A stretch of DNA of 64,000 nucleotides from Cochlodiniinecator piscidefendens (GTDB lineage: Bacteria; Pseudomonadota; Alphaproteobacteria; Rhodobacterales; Rhodobacteraceae): the NCBI RefSeq assembly GCF_011326755.1, contig NZ_JAAOIE010000001.1:398344-462343 (forward strand). Direction: 5' to 3'. Shown here piece after piece: positions 34,618-43,942 of the stretch; the stretch's first letter is position 1; every line of letters starts with the position of its first letter. The position numbers were made by a program, and so were the translations under genes. Below the pieces are notes generated by a model, which was not told where the DNA came from, searched no databases, and saw only the letters and a list, made by a program, of their open reading frames with translations.

Positions 34618-36129
34618 GTGGCATTGACCCCTTCCTTTGAAGCCTTTGAAAAGGGCTACTCCGCTGGCGAAAACCAAATCGTTTATACGAGGCTTGCCGC
34701 TGATTTAGACACGCCCGTTTCTTTAATGCTGAAACTCGCCGGTGCGCGCAAAGACAGCTTTATGCTGGAATCCGTGACCGGCGGTGAAGTCCGCGGACGG
34801 TATTCCATCGTAGGTCTGAAGCCGGATCTGATTTGGGAAACACGCGGAACACAGGTGCGGATCAACCGCCAAGCGCGCTTTGACGGCGATGCCTTTGAAC
34901 CCGCTGGTGACGATCCTCTTAACAGTTTGCGCGCATTGATCGACGAAAGCCAGATCGAAATGCCCGATGATCTGCCCGCTTCTGCGGCGGGTTTGTTTGG
35001 CTATCTTGGCTACGACATGATCCGCCTTGTTGAACATCTGCCAAATGTGAACCCCGATCCACTGGGTGTACCAGACGCGATGCTTATGCGTCCTTCTGTG
35101 GTCGCAGTGTTGGACGGTGTCAAAGGGGATGTTACCGTGGTGTCTCCCGCTTGGGTTGCCTCAGGAATGAGTGCAAAAGCAGCCTATGCACAGGCCGCTG
35201 AGCGCGTCATGGATGCCGTGCGAGATCTTGAACGTGCAGCAAGCAGCGAGAGCCGCGATCTGGGCCATGAGGCTGACCTCGGTCCTCTTACATCAAATTT
35301 CACACATGAAGGCTACAAAGCCGCTGTTGAAAAGGCTAAGGATTACATCCGCGCAGGCGATATCTTTCAATGTGTTCCTAGCCAACGCTGGACCCAAGAT
35401 TTCCCGCTACCGCCTTTTGCACTCTACCGCAGCCTACGACGCACCAACCCGTCGCCCTTTATGTTTTTCTTTAATTTCGGCGGCTTTCAAGTCGTTGGCG
35501 CAAGCCCTGAAATTCTCGTCCGAGTGTTTGACAACGAAGTCACCATTCGCCCCATCGCCGGCACCCGCCCACGCGGGGCCACCCCGGAAGAAGATCGCGC
35601 ACTCGAAGCCGACCTGATGGCCGACAAAAAAGAGCTGGCAGAGCACCTTATGTTGCTCGATTTGGGCCGCAACGATGCGGGTCGCGTGTCCAAGATTGGT
35701 ACAGTGCGCCCCACAGAAGAATTCATCGTCGAACATTACAGCCACGTCATGCATATCGTATCAAACGTCGTTGGCGAACTGGATGAGGGTCAAGACGCCC
35801 TTTCGGCCTTTTTTGCGGGAATGCCTGCAGGCACCGTATCCGGCGCACCCAAAGTGCGTGCTATGGAAATCATTGATGAACTAGAGCCTGAAAAGCGCGG
35901 CATCTACGGCGGCGGTGTTGGGTACTTTGCGGCCAACGGCGATATGGATATGTGCATTGCGCTACGCACAGCGGTTCTTAAAGATGAAAAGCTTTACATC
36001 CAAGCTGGCGGCGGCGTCGTTTACGATAGCGATCCCGAAGCAGAATATATGGAAACGGTCAATAAATCCAAAGCCATCCGCAAGGCAGCAGAGGACGCCG
36101 GGCGTTTTTCCAACACCTCTGGCAATTGA
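34618..36129 (+). CDS. trpE: Anthranilate synthase component I
   Basis: 503 residues; GTG start with GAGG upstream. The feedback-inhibition motif is present as MLESVTGGEVRGRYSI (LLES type), so tryptophan inhibition is expected. The chorismate-binding core has IFQCVPSQRW, SPFMFFFNFG, PIAGTRPRGAT, LGRNDAGRVSKIGTV and AGTVSGAPKVRAM. It makes anthranilate with TrpG, whose gene lies 1.4 kb on beyond an opposite-strand gene. No leader-peptide attenuator is visible in the 11-base gap from ppiD. Confidence 0.97.
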   Translation: MALTPSFEAFEKGYSAGENQIVYTRLAADLDTPVSLMLKLAGARKDSFMLESVTGGEVRGRYSIVGLKPDLIWETRGTQVRINRQARFDGDAFEPAGDDPLNSLRALIDESQIEMPDDLPASAAGLFGYLGYDMIRLVEHLPNVNPDPLGVPDAMLMRPSVVAVLDGVKGDVTVVSPAWVASGMSAKAAYAQAAERVMDAVRDLERAASSESRDLGHEADLGPLTSNFTHEGYKAAVEKAKDYIRAGDIFQCVPSQRWTQDFPLPPFALYRSLRRTNPSPFMFFFNFGGFQVVGASPEILVRVFDNEVTIRPIAGTRPRGATPEEDRALEADLMADKKELAEHLMLLDLGRNDAGRVSKIGTVRPTEEFIVEHYSHVMHIVSNVVGELDEGQDALSAFFAGMPAGTVSGAPKVRAMEIIDELEPEKRGIYGGGVGYFAANGDMDMCIALRTAVLKDEKLYIQAGGGVVYDSDPEAEYMETVNKSKAIRKAAEDAGRFSNTSGN

Positions 36130-36171
36130 TCCCCACCCGAGCATTTGCAAAGCAAATGAGAGACAAACAGC

Positions 36172-36197
36172 GGCGCGCCTTGGCGCGCCACATTTTT
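36172..36197 (+). terminator. Terminator after trpE
   Basis: GGCGCGCC-tt-GGCGCGCC (36172-36189) followed by ACATTTTTG. A second hairpin, CATTTGC-aaa-GCAAATG (36142-36158), precedes it. It separates trpE from the convergent deacetylase-like gene. Confidence 0.75.
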
Positions 36198-36203
36198 GTG
36201 AGA

Positions 36204-37463
36204 TCAGCGCTGCGCTTTGAGTAGTGCTGAAATTGGGGCGACTGCGACGCTCGCAGCGCGATCTTGCAATCCCCAGGTCACGAGACCTTCAAGCGTGTCG
36301 CTTCGCAAATGCCCAACCATGACAACCTGCCCTTCTTGCGCTGCGCGAAAAGCAGCACGATCAAGATAGCGGCGGATAATATGTGCGCGCTCATTGCCTG
36401 CATCCAGCTCCCGGAACACCGTTACCGCAGGCACACCTTCGCTTGTCGCAACCTGTTGCGCAGCATTCAGTCCCAAAGGATATGTCACAAGACCATGACC
36501 ACTTTCCGCCAGTATTCCCGCAACTTGTTCAGCGGTTTGGCGTGTTCCACCAATGCCACCGCTTTGAGGTCCAATAACCGCAACCGCATCTGGCACGGCC
36601 GCAAGGCTTGCTTGATAGATTTGTTCAATATCAGATGGCTGCGCATTTTCGGGTAAATCAACCATCACCAAAACCTCTAGCCCTGCTGCGCGATACTCAG
36701 CAGCACGCGCGCCTGCAGTAGGTTCCGCCGCATCAACAATAAAACTGACGGGGAACGGTAGATTTTGCGCAACGTCCGGCGCAACAGCTTCACTCCCATC
36801 ATCAATCAATAAAATCGAAAAATACGGCTGATCATTCGCATTCTCATAGGCTTCGGCATTCGCATCCAAAGCGAACATCATTGCCACTTCGCCTTCTTCA
36901 GCAGGCACGGTCTCTTCTGTTACGTTTTCTTCCGGCTCATCACCAACGCGTGGTAGGCGGCTGGTTGGGATTTCAGGTGCCAGTTCTGGCAACGCATCAA
37001 CCGGTTGTATCATTGAGCTTTGCTCCGGCACCCCCGGTTCTTCTGGCGCTTCGGTTTCCGCCTGCGTTGATTCTTCTGTCGCAGGTTCCGTTTCCTCAGT
37101 CATCACTTCAGGCGTCGCGGCCTCGGCGTCTGGTTCCATCACCTCGGGTGCAGGCATCTCTTCCACTGGTTCCTCAACGCCATCTTCAGGCGCGACAACC
37201 TCCTCGTCAGCCATCTCAGTTTCAACTGAATTGGACATGGTGTCGTCACTAGATTGGGCGTCGGCCATAGCTTCAGCATCAGGTTCCATTGGTGTTTCGG
37301 CCAATACGGCGGGTTCTTCCATCACTTGTGGCGCAGGTTCTACGGAACTGGTTTGTCCAACAGGCCCCGCCAACAAAGATGCAAGGCTCGCACTCAGGCC
37401 ACCAATAATACCGCCCCAAAGAATTCCTGAAATCAAACCACGCGCCAAAGGTCTCTCCGTCAC
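36204..37463 (-). CDS. Divergent polysaccharide deacetylase family protein with a long acidic linker
   Basis: 419 residues if the GTG at 37463 is the start; it follows TGAGG by six bases, and there is no nearby ATG in frame. A membrane segment (about 6-30, GLISGILWGGIIGGLSASLA) is followed by a 170-residue Glu/Pro/Ala-rich linker. The C-terminal domain (about 200-419) is the divergent deacetylase domain: FSILLIDDGSE, VSFIVDAAEPTAGARAAEYR, VAVIGPQSGGIGG and VMVGHLRSDTLEGLVTW. The family is related to NodB deacetylases but often lacks the full metal site, so activity is uncertain. It sits antisense inside the split trp cluster. Confidence 0.75.
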   Translation of the reverse strand: MTERPLARGLISGILWGGIIGGLSASLASLLAGPVGQTSSVEPAPQVMEEPAVLAETPMEPDAEAMADAQSSDDTMSNSVETEMADEEVVAPEDGVEEPVEEMPAPEVMEPDAEAATPEVMTEETEPATEESTQAETEAPEEPGVPEQSSMIQPVDALPELAPEIPTSRLPRVGDEPEENVTEETVPAEEGEVAMMFALDANAEAYENANDQPYFSILLIDDGSEAVAPDVAQNLPFPVSFIVDAAEPTAGARAAEYRAAGLEVLVMVDLPENAQPSDIEQIYQASLAAVPDAVAVIGPQSGGIGGTRQTAEQVAGILAESGHGLVTYPLGLNAAQQVATSEGVPAVTVFRELDAGNERAHIIRRYLDRAAFRAAQEGQVVMVGHLRSDTLEGLVTWGLQDRAASVAVAPISALLKAQR

Positions 37464-37571
37464 TTTCTGCCTCAAAATCACGCGCCTTGGCCTTGACCAT
37501 AGCCGCGCTTCCTGAGCATGTATAACCGGACTAAGGACTGGGATCACCCCTATTTGACGAAGGTTGAACAA

Positions 37572-38153
37572 ATGCTGCTGCTCATCGATAATTACGACAG
37601 TTTCACCTATAACCTTGTGCATTACTTGGGAGAGCTGGGAACTGAGGTCGTTGTAAAACGCAACGATGCCATTGATGTGCAAGAAGCAATGGGCATGGGC
37701 GCGGATGCAATTTTGCTATCCCCCGGCCCCTGTGACCCGGCCCAAGCTGGTATTTGCTTAGCCCTAACAGAAGCCGCCGCTGAAACACGCACGCCTCTGA
37801 TGGGTGTCTGTCTGGGTCATCAAACGATTGGCGAGGCCTTTGGCGGCAAAGTTGTGCGCTGTCATGAAATCGTGCATGGTAAAATGGGCACGATGCACCA
37901 CGATGCCACAGGCGTTTTTTCAGACCTCCCGTCCCCATTTGAGGCAACGCGCTATCATTCTTTGACAGTCGAACGTGAAACACTGCCAGATTGTCTCGAA
38001 GTGAACGCATGGCTTGAAGATGGTACAATTATGGGATTGCGCCATAAAGCACTGCCAATTCATGGCGTACAGTTTCACCCTGAATCTATTGCATCTGAGC
38101 ATGGGCATAAATTGCTTCAGAATTTCTTGGACACAGTAAAGGTTCCCGCATGA
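37572..38153 (+). CDS. trpG: Anthranilate synthase component II (glutamine amidotransferase)
   Basis: 193 residues from ATG 37572 ([20 protein letters not shown]). Class I amidotransferase: nucleophile Cys in [15 protein letters not shown], His and Glu in [14 protein letters not shown]. It delivers ammonia to TrpE. It overlaps trpD by four bases and begins a long operon running to moeA. Confidence 0.97.
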   Translation: MLLLIDNYDSFTYNLVHYLGELGTEVVVKRNDAIDVQEAMGMGADAILLSPGPCDPAQAGICLALTEAAAETRTPLMGVCLGHQTIGEAFGGKVVRCHEIVHGKMGTMHHDATGVFSDLPSPFEATRYHSLTVERETLPDCLEVNAWLEDGTIMGLRHKALPIHGVQFHPESIASEHGHKLLQNFLDTVKVPA

Positions 38154-39169
38154 GCGATCACCTCAAACCGCTAATCGGAGCTGCCGCGGATGGTCCTTTA
38201 ACGCCTGACCAAGCGCGCGAAGCTTTTCAGATTTTGTTCGAGGGCGAAGCCACACCAAGCCAAATCGGTGGACTTCTGATGGCTTTGCGCACCCGTGGCG
38301 AGACGGTTGAAGAATATACCGCTGCAGCAGCCGTTATGCGCGCTAAGTGTAACCCAGTACATGCCCCCAAAGGGGCGATGGATATCGTCGGCACCGGTGG
38401 CGATGGCAAACATACGTTGAACATTTCCACTGCGACAGCCTTTGTTGTCGCCGGTGCAGGTGTTGTTGTTGCCAAACACGGTAATCGCAATCTGAGTTCC
38501 AAATCAGGCACGGCTGATGTTCAAGGCAAAATGGGTATCAACGTGATGGTTGGCCCCAAAGTGGTCGAACGTGCGATAAATGAAGCCGGGATCGGTTTCA
38601 TGATGGCCCCCATGCACCACCCCGCCGTGGCACATGTCATGCCAACGCGGGCTGAATTGGGAACGCGGACCATGTTTAACATTCTCGGCCCGCTTACGAA
38701 TCCCGCCGGCGTTACAAGACAGTTAACCGGAGCGTTTTCCCGCGATCTGATCCGTCCGATGGCAGAAACACTGCAAGCCCTAGGATCTGAAAAGGCATGG
38801 CTGGTTCATGGCGGCGATGGCACAGACGAACTGTCGATTGCGGGTATCAGCTGGGTCTCAGCTCTTGAGAATGGTGAAGTGACGGATCGTGAACTCCATC
38901 CCGAAGACGCCGGACTACCCGTTCATCCGTTTGAAGCGATTATTGGCGGAACACCGGAAGAAAATGCCGGGGCCTTTCGCGCGCTTCTTGAAGGGCAATT
39001 GGGTGCGTATCGCGATGCGGTTTTGTTAAACGCTGCTGCGGCATTGGTTGTGGCGGACAAAGCCCAATCTCTCACCGAAGGTGTAGAACAAGCGGTCCAA
39101 GCCATTGACTCTGGGGCGGCAAAAGCCAAGTTGGAAGCCTTAGCGCGCATTACAACTGAGGAGGCTTAA
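38150..39169 (+). CDS. trpD: Anthranilate phosphoribosyltransferase
   Basis: 339 residues, normal length. Motifs: [20 protein letters not shown] for [40 protein letters not shown] and [11 protein letters not shown]. It overlaps trpG (ATGA) and the following uracil-DNA glycosylase gene (TAATG). Confidence 0.97.
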   Translation: MSDHLKPLIGAAADGPLTPDQAREAFQILFEGEATPSQIGGLLMALRTRGETVEEYTAAAAVMRAKCNPVHAPKGAMDIVGTGGDGKHTLNISTATAFVVAGAGVVVAKHGNRNLSSKSGTADVQGKMGINVMVGPKVVERAINEAGIGFMMAPMHHPAVAHVMPTRAELGTRTMFNILGPLTNPAGVTRQLTGAFSRDLIRPMAETLQALGSEKAWLVHGGDGTDELSIAGISWVSALENGEVTDRELHPEDAGLPVHPFEAIIGGTPEENAGAFRALLEGQLGAYRDAVLLNAAAALVVADKAQSLTEGVEQAVQAIDSGAAKAKLEALARITTEEA

Positions 39170-39837
39170 TGCCACTGGATAGCGGAAAACTTGACGGGTG
39201 GAATATGCTGCCTTTTTTCCGCGAAGAATTGCCTCGGATCGCGCAAGTACTGGAAAATGAAAAACGGGTTATCTTACCACCCAAAGATCAAATTTTCACA
39301 GCGCTTCGATTGACACCGTTGGAAAAGACACTCGTTGTGATTTTAGGCCAGGATCCCTATCCGACCCCTGGACACGCCCATGGATTGGCCTTTTCAGTGG
39401 AACCTGATGTACGGCCACTCCCACGGTCTTTGGGTAATATTTTCAAAGAGATGCAGACCGATTTGGGGGGGATTCCTGCAACCGGTGATTTGCGCCATTG
39501 GGCACGCCAAGGTGTTTTGATGATCAACACCGCCTTAACAGTACCTGCTGGGGAAGCCGACGGTCATAAGAAACTGGGTTGGTCAAAGTTAACCCACGAA
39601 ATTCTGACCGAGGTGTCGAAAAAACCGACGGCCTTTGTTTTATGGGGTAAAACCGCACAATCGCTCGGCAAACACATTCAACCCGGTGATCATCTAAAAA
39701 TAGAAACGGCGCACCCGTCGCCGTTATCGGCGCGGCGCGGCTTTTTTGACTCGCGCCCGTTTTCTCGTATTAACGCATGGCTTATCGAACGCGGTGAGTC
39801 CCCTATCAACTGGATTACGGATCAGGAGGCCCCATGA
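39169..39837 (+). CDS. ung: Uracil-DNA glycosylase, family 1
   Basis: 222 residues. The catalytic Asp is in [20 protein letters not shown]; the usual His after GQDPY is Pro here. The leucine-intercalation loop is [21 protein letters not shown], with catalytic His, and [17 protein letters not shown] is also typical. It removes uracil from DNA. Its position between trpD and trpC with translational overlaps on both sides (TAATG, ATGA) is unusual for an operon that otherwise keeps trpD and trpC together. Confidence 0.92.
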   Translation: MPLDSGKLDGWNMLPFFREELPRIAQVLENEKRVILPPKDQIFTALRLTPLEKTLVVILGQDPYPTPGHAHGLAFSVEPDVRPLPRSLGNIFKEMQTDLGGIPATGDLRHWARQGVLMINTALTVPAGEADGHKKLGWSKLTHEILTEVSKKPTAFVLWGKTAQSLGKHIQPGDHLKIETAHPSPLSARRGFFDSRPFSRINAWLIERGESPINWITDQEAP

Positions 39838-40655
39838 CAGAGACAGGCACCATCCTCGACAAAATTAAAGCCTACAAACTCGAAGACGTCGCGGCACGAA
39901 AAGAAGCGCGCCCTTTGTCAGAAGTTGAAGCCGACGCCAAAGCCGCAAGCCCAACACGCGGTTTTGCAGATCGTCTTAAAATGGCAAGCACATCAGGGTA
40001 TGGCCTGATTGCCGAGGTCAAAAAAGCCAGCCCATCCAAAGGGCTTATTCGTGCTGATTTCAACCCGCCCGTGTTGGCCAAAGCTTATGAAGATGGCGGT
40101 GCAACCTGTTTGTCTGTTCTCACTGATACCCCATCGTTTCAGGGTGCCGATGAATTTCTGGTCGCTGCACGCAACGCAACCAACCTTCCGGCTCTGCGCA
40201 AAGATTTCATGTATGACACTTATCAAATCGCTGAGGCCCGCGCGCTGCACGCTGATTGTATTTTGATCATCATGGCCTCTGTATCAGATGCACAGGCGCA
40301 GGAACTCGAAGATGCGGCATTTGGTTGGGGCATGGATGTTTTGATCGAAGTCCACAATGAGGCCGAGCTTGAACGTGCAACTGCGCTGAAATCCCCTTTG
40401 ATGGGTATCAACAACCGCAACTTGAACACGTTTGAAACCACGCTGGAAACCACCCGTCATCTATCACGTATGGTACCAACGGATCGCTTGATCGTCGCTG
40501 AAAGCGGGCTAAACACCTCTGAGGATCTGGCCGATCTCGCGCGCTATGGTGCGCGGACCTTCCTGATTGGCGAAAGCCTAATGCGCCAAGACGACGTAAC
40601 TGCTGCAACGCGTTCATTGCTGTCGAACCCTCTTACGCCAAACGGTGCAATGTAA
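39834..40655 (+). CDS. trpC: Indole-3-glycerol-phosphate synthase
   Basis: 273 residues, monofunctional. Motifs: [74 protein letters not shown] and [12 protein letters not shown]. It closes the indole ring from CdRP. Overlaps ung by four bases and moaC by one. Confidence 0.97.
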   Translation: MTETGTILDKIKAYKLEDVAARKEARPLSEVEADAKAASPTRGFADRLKMASTSGYGLIAEVKKASPSKGLIRADFNPPVLAKAYEDGGATCLSVLTDTPSFQGADEFLVAARNATNLPALRKDFMYDTYQIAEARALHADCILIIMASVSDAQAQELEDAAFGWGMDVLIEVHNEAELERATALKSPLMGINNRNLNTFETTLETTRHLSRMVPTDRLIVAESGLNTSEDLADLARYGARTFLIGESLMRQDDVTAATRSLLSNPLTPNGAM

Positions 40656-41131
40656 TGTCTGGCCTTACTCACTTTGATGGCAAAGGCGACGCACATATGG
40701 TCGATGTGTCAGAAAAAGCCGTTACATCACGCGTCGCAACAGCCCGTGGGCACATTAAAATGCAGCGCGAAACCTTTGATATGATTACCGAAGGTCGTGC
40801 AAAAAAGGGTGACGTCTTAGGCGTGGCGCGTCTGGCGGGGATCATGGGGGCGAAAAAAACCTCAGACCTTATTCCGCTGTGTCACCCGCTGCCGATTACT
40901 AAAGTGTCTGTAGAACTGACACCAAACGCAGGCCTTCCCGGTATCGAGATCGAAGCGACAGTAAAAACAACCGGTCAAACCGGCGTTGAAATGGAAGCAT
41001 TGACTGCCGTATCGACCACCGCGCTCACGCTGTATGATATGGTCAAGGCCGTTGATAAAGGCATGGAGATCAGCGCGATCCGCGTTTCTCTGAAAGATGG
41101 TGGAAAATCAGGTCGTTACGAGGCACAGTAA
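40655..41131 (+). CDS. moaC: Cyclic pyranopterin monophosphate synthase
   Basis: 158 residues. Family sequences: [20 protein letters not shown] at the start, [39 protein letters not shown] and [12 protein letters not shown] at the end. It acts with MoaA in the first step of molybdenum cofactor synthesis. Start overlaps the trpC stop (TAATG). Confidence 0.97.
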   Translation: MSGLTHFDGKGDAHMVDVSEKAVTSRVATARGHIKMQRETFDMITEGRAKKGDVLGVARLAGIMGAKKTSDLIPLCHPLPITKVSVELTPNAGLPGIEIEATVKTTGQTGVEMEALTAVSTTALTLYDMVKAVDKGMEISAIRVSLKDGGKSGRYEAQ

Positions 41132-42022
41132 ATGGTTTCTGCACGCTCGCTTGAGTTGTTTTTTATTGATGGTCGCCCCGACGGAATGCTCACCGCTGAG
41201 GTGTTTAATTGGACTGGCCATGTTCTTAAAACGCCCCGCACCCAAATCAAACAGGCGCTATCGCGCCCTGAATCTGGATTTACAGGTGTGTATATTCTTC
41301 TGGGCGAAGACAACGGCGAACCGCGCGCATATATCGGTGAAAGCGAAGATATTGGGAACAGGTTACGCGATCACGTGATCAAAAAGGATTGGTGGAATGA
41401 GGCTGTTCTCATAACGTCAGCCGCAGACAATCTTCACAAAGCCCATGTAAAATACCTCGAAAGCCGTCTTGTCGAACTTGCGCGCATTGCGGGCGTTACA
41501 CCACTGGAAAACGGAAACACCCCACCGCGCAGCAGCCTATCAGAAGCCGCCCGCGCGAATATGGAAAGTTTTCTGGAAACGCTGATGATTGTATTGCCAG
41601 CTATCCGTGTTGATATGTTCGTCAGCAAAGCAAGGGAAAGATCCGTTCAAAAAAACCAACCGCTGTCTGACATAGGGATAGAGTTTCGCCTCTCAGTACC
41701 AAAATATGGTGCCGTAGGATCTTGTTATGTAGAAAGCGGGGAGATTATTGTTCAATCTGGATCCATAGCCAATGCTTACTGGGTTCATCCTCAGCGTCCA
41801 AACTATGGGAAAATTCATAAAAGCCTAGTCGAACGAGGCATACTGCTAGTGGACGGGCAAAATGCTGTGTTTACCCAAGATTTTGCATTCTCCAGCTTAA
41901 GCGCCGCCGCATCTGTATTAATTGGCCGAGAGACCGGAGGGCGGACAGCTTGGAAACTCAAATCTGATGGACGCACCTACGCCCAGTGGGAAAAAGACCA
42001 ACTAAAGGACCCCTCCGCATGA
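41132..42022 (+). CDS. GIY-YIG nuclease family protein with DUF4357
   Basis: 296 residues. The GIY-YIG core (about 45-125) reads TGVYILLG...RAYIGESEDIGNRLRDHV, with KYLESRLVELARIAG containing the metal-binding Glu. The C-terminal DUF4357 domain (about 215-290) has a GTAWKLKSDGRTY-like end (GGRTAWKLKSDGRTYAQW). Such proteins are annotated as nucleases of unknown role, sometimes linked to restriction or repair. It begins at the base after the moaC stop and overlaps moeA by four bases, so it is cotranscribed with cofactor genes; many relatives have moaC-moeA directly adjacent. Confidence 0.85.
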   Translation: MVSARSLELFFIDGRPDGMLTAEVFNWTGHVLKTPRTQIKQALSRPESGFTGVYILLGEDNGEPRAYIGESEDIGNRLRDHVIKKDWWNEAVLITSAADNLHKAHVKYLESRLVELARIAGVTPLENGNTPPRSSLSEAARANMESFLETLMIVLPAIRVDMFVSKARERSVQKNQPLSDIGIEFRLSVPKYGAVGSCYVESGEIIVQSGSIANAYWVHPQRPNYGKIHKSLVERGILLVDGQNAVFTQDFAFSSLSAAASVLIGRETGGRTAWKLKSDGRTYAQWEKDQLKDPSA

Positions 42023-43191
42023 TCTCTGTTTCCGAAGCGCTGGATCAAGTTTTTGCGCTCGTCAGTCCACTCGCCACCGAAACCGTTCCGCTAACCTCCG
42101 CGAACGGCCGTACATTATCGAAGGATGTGTTTGCAAAACGCGACCAGCCCCCTTTTGCGGCCTCAGCGATGGACGGCTATGCGATCAAAAGTGTTGAGGC
42201 TGATCCGCAAGCGATGTTCAAAGTTGTCGGCGAAAGCGCTGCGGGCCACGGTTTCGCGGGTATCTTAAAGGCCGGTCAAGCTGTTCGCATCTTTACAGGC
42301 GCGCCACTTCCTGAGGGCGCGGACCGCGTCATCATCCAAGAAGATGTCGATCGCAAAGGCAACCTAATCACCCTGCACAACGAGGTAGACAGCGCGCACT
42401 ATATTCGCCCTGCTGGGGCCGATTTCAAATGTGGCGACAAAATCAGCGCACCGCGTATTCTGACCCCAAACGATATTGCCCTACTCGCATCGATGAATAT
42501 TGCAGACGTGCCTGTAACCCGTCGTCCTGTTGTTGCTTTGATTGCGACAGGTGATGAGCTTGTGATGCCTGGCGAAACACCGGGGCCTGATCAAATCATC
42601 GCTTCAAACAATTTCGGATTAAAGGCGCTTTTCGAAGATCACGGAGCCGAGGCACGATTGATCCCGATTGCACGCGATAACGTCCCTTCGCTTCAAACTG
42701 CGTTTTCGTTGTGTGAGGATGTCGACCTCATTGTCACCATTGGTGGTGCTTCCGTCGGTGATCATGATCTTGTCGCACAAGTTGCCGCCGAAATGGGGCT
42801 CGAACAGTCCTTTTACAAAGTGGCAATGCGGCCGGGTAAACCCTTAATGGCGGGTCATCTTAACGGGACGCCCATGATCGGCTTGCCCGGAAACCCGGTT
42901 TCCTCAATGGTATGCGGGCATGTTTTCATCATCCCCGCCCTTCGGCACCTGCTTGGCTTTAAGGCCGAGCCCCGGCACCAGAGGCGCGCATTCTTAACGA
43001 CAGATCTACCGAAAAACGGTGGGCGCGAACATTACATGCGCTCACGTGTTGAGCACGATAAAATCACTCCATTTCAACGACAAGACAGCGCTTTGCTGAC
43101 TGTTTTAGCGGATGCAAACGCGCTTCTCATTCAGGAGATCGACCAAAGCGAACAAGCAGCCGGCACCGAGGTCTCTTATATTCCGCTCTAA
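42019..43191 (+). CDS. moeA: Molybdopterin molybdenumtransferase
   Basis: 390 residues from ATG 42019. MoeA domains are all present: PPFAASAMDGYAI, IFTGAPLPEGADRVIIQED, IATGDELVMPGE, IASNNFGLKALFEDHGAEA, IVTIGGASVGDHDLVAQVA and KVAMRPGKPLMAG with GLPGNPVSSMV. It inserts molybdate into adenylated molybdopterin. It ends the operon; lexA follows with its own promoter. Confidence 0.96.
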   Translation: MISVSEALDQVFALVSPLATETVPLTSANGRTLSKDVFAKRDQPPFAASAMDGYAIKSVEADPQAMFKVVGESAAGHGFAGILKAGQAVRIFTGAPLPEGADRVIIQEDVDRKGNLITLHNEVDSAHYIRPAGADFKCGDKISAPRILTPNDIALLASMNIADVPVTRRPVVALIATGDELVMPGETPGPDQIIASNNFGLKALFEDHGAEARLIPIARDNVPSLQTAFSLCEDVDLIVTIGGASVGDHDLVAQVAAEMGLEQSFYKVAMRPGKPLMAGHLNGTPMIGLPGNPVSSMVCGHVFIIPALRHLLGFKAEPRHQRRAFLTTDLPKNGGREHYMRSRVEHDKITPFQRQDSALLTVLADANALLIQEIDQSEQAAGTEVSYIPL

Positions 43192-43198
43192 AAATCGT

Positions 43199-43227
43199 TT
43201 GACACAAAAAGGGAACATGGATAGAAC
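43199..43227 (+). promoter_or_regulatory. Probable lexA promoter
   Basis: TTGACA (43199-43204), 17-base spacer, TAGAAC (43222-43227). The -10 element overlaps the middle GAAC of the LexA site. Confidence 0.6.
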
Positions 43228-43238
43228 AATAGCGGAAC
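43213..43238 (+). promoter_or_regulatory. Tandem LexA operator (three GAAC at 11-base steps)
   Basis: GAAC occurs at 43213, 43224 and 43235, each separated by seven bases. The alphaproteobacterial LexA box is GAAC-N7-GAAC (GTTC-N7-GTTC on the other strand), so two boxes overlap by sharing the middle half-site. It lies 39 bases before lexA and covers the -10 region, as expected for autorepression. Confidence 0.88.
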
Positions 43239-43276
43239 AAAAATATTTCCATCAGTGATGTTTCGGGGGACTATCC

Positions 43277-43942
43277 ATGCTGACGAAAAAGCAACTTGAG
43301 CTGCTTAACTTCATCAACAAGCGCCTGAATGCTGATGGTGTTCCGCCCTCTTTTGATGAAATGAAAGACGCGCTGGATTTACGATCAAAGTCTGGCATTC
43401 ATAGATTGATCACCGCGTTAGAAGAACGTGGTTTCATTCGCCGGTTGGCACATCGTGCACGCGCTATTGAAATCGTAAGACTACCCGAATCTATTGACGC
43501 ATCAGCATCTTCCACAGCGAGCTTAAACGGTGCGATTGCAGCCTCAACAGCAGTTCAAGCTATGGCATTGCCGCTCATGGGGCGTATTGCGGCGGGCGTG
43601 CCGATCGAAGCCATTTCGGATGCAGCAACAAATGTGGCTGTTCCTGGACAGATGCTGACCAGTGGCGATCCACATTATGCACTTGAGGTTAAAGGTGAAT
43701 CAATGATCGACGCGGGTATCAACGATGGCGATGTCGTTATTATCCGTGAAACTCAAACCGCTGAAAACGGCGATATTGTTGTTGCCCAAGTCAACGGGTA
43801 TGAAGCGACGCTGAAACGATTTAGACGCAAAGGGGCGATGATCGCTCTTGAAGCAGCTAATCCTGCTTTCGAAACCCGCGTTTTGCCTGAAGATCAGGTT
43901 GAAATTCAGGGGCGCCTCGTTGGACTGATCCGAAATTACTGA
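43277..43942 (+). CDS. lexA: LexA repressor of the SOS response
   Basis: 221 residues; GGGGGA precedes the ATG. N-terminal winged helix: [17 protein letters not shown] and [20 protein letters not shown]. Self-cleavage site Ala-Gly in [12 protein letters not shown]; catalytic Ser in [10 protein letters not shown] and Lys in YEATLKRF. It represses DNA-damage genes and itself through the upstream GAAC array. Converges on comEC with a seven-base overlap. Confidence 0.97.
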   Translation: MLTKKQLELLNFINKRLNADGVPPSFDEMKDALDLRSKSGIHRLITALEERGFIRRLAHRARAIEIVRLPESIDASASSTASLNGAIAASTAVQAMALPLMGRIAAGVPIEAISDAATNVAVPGQMLTSGDPHYALEVKGESMIDAGINDGDVVIIRETQTAENGDIVVAQVNGYEATLKRFRRKGAMIALEAANPAFETRVLPEDQVEIQGRLVGLIRNY

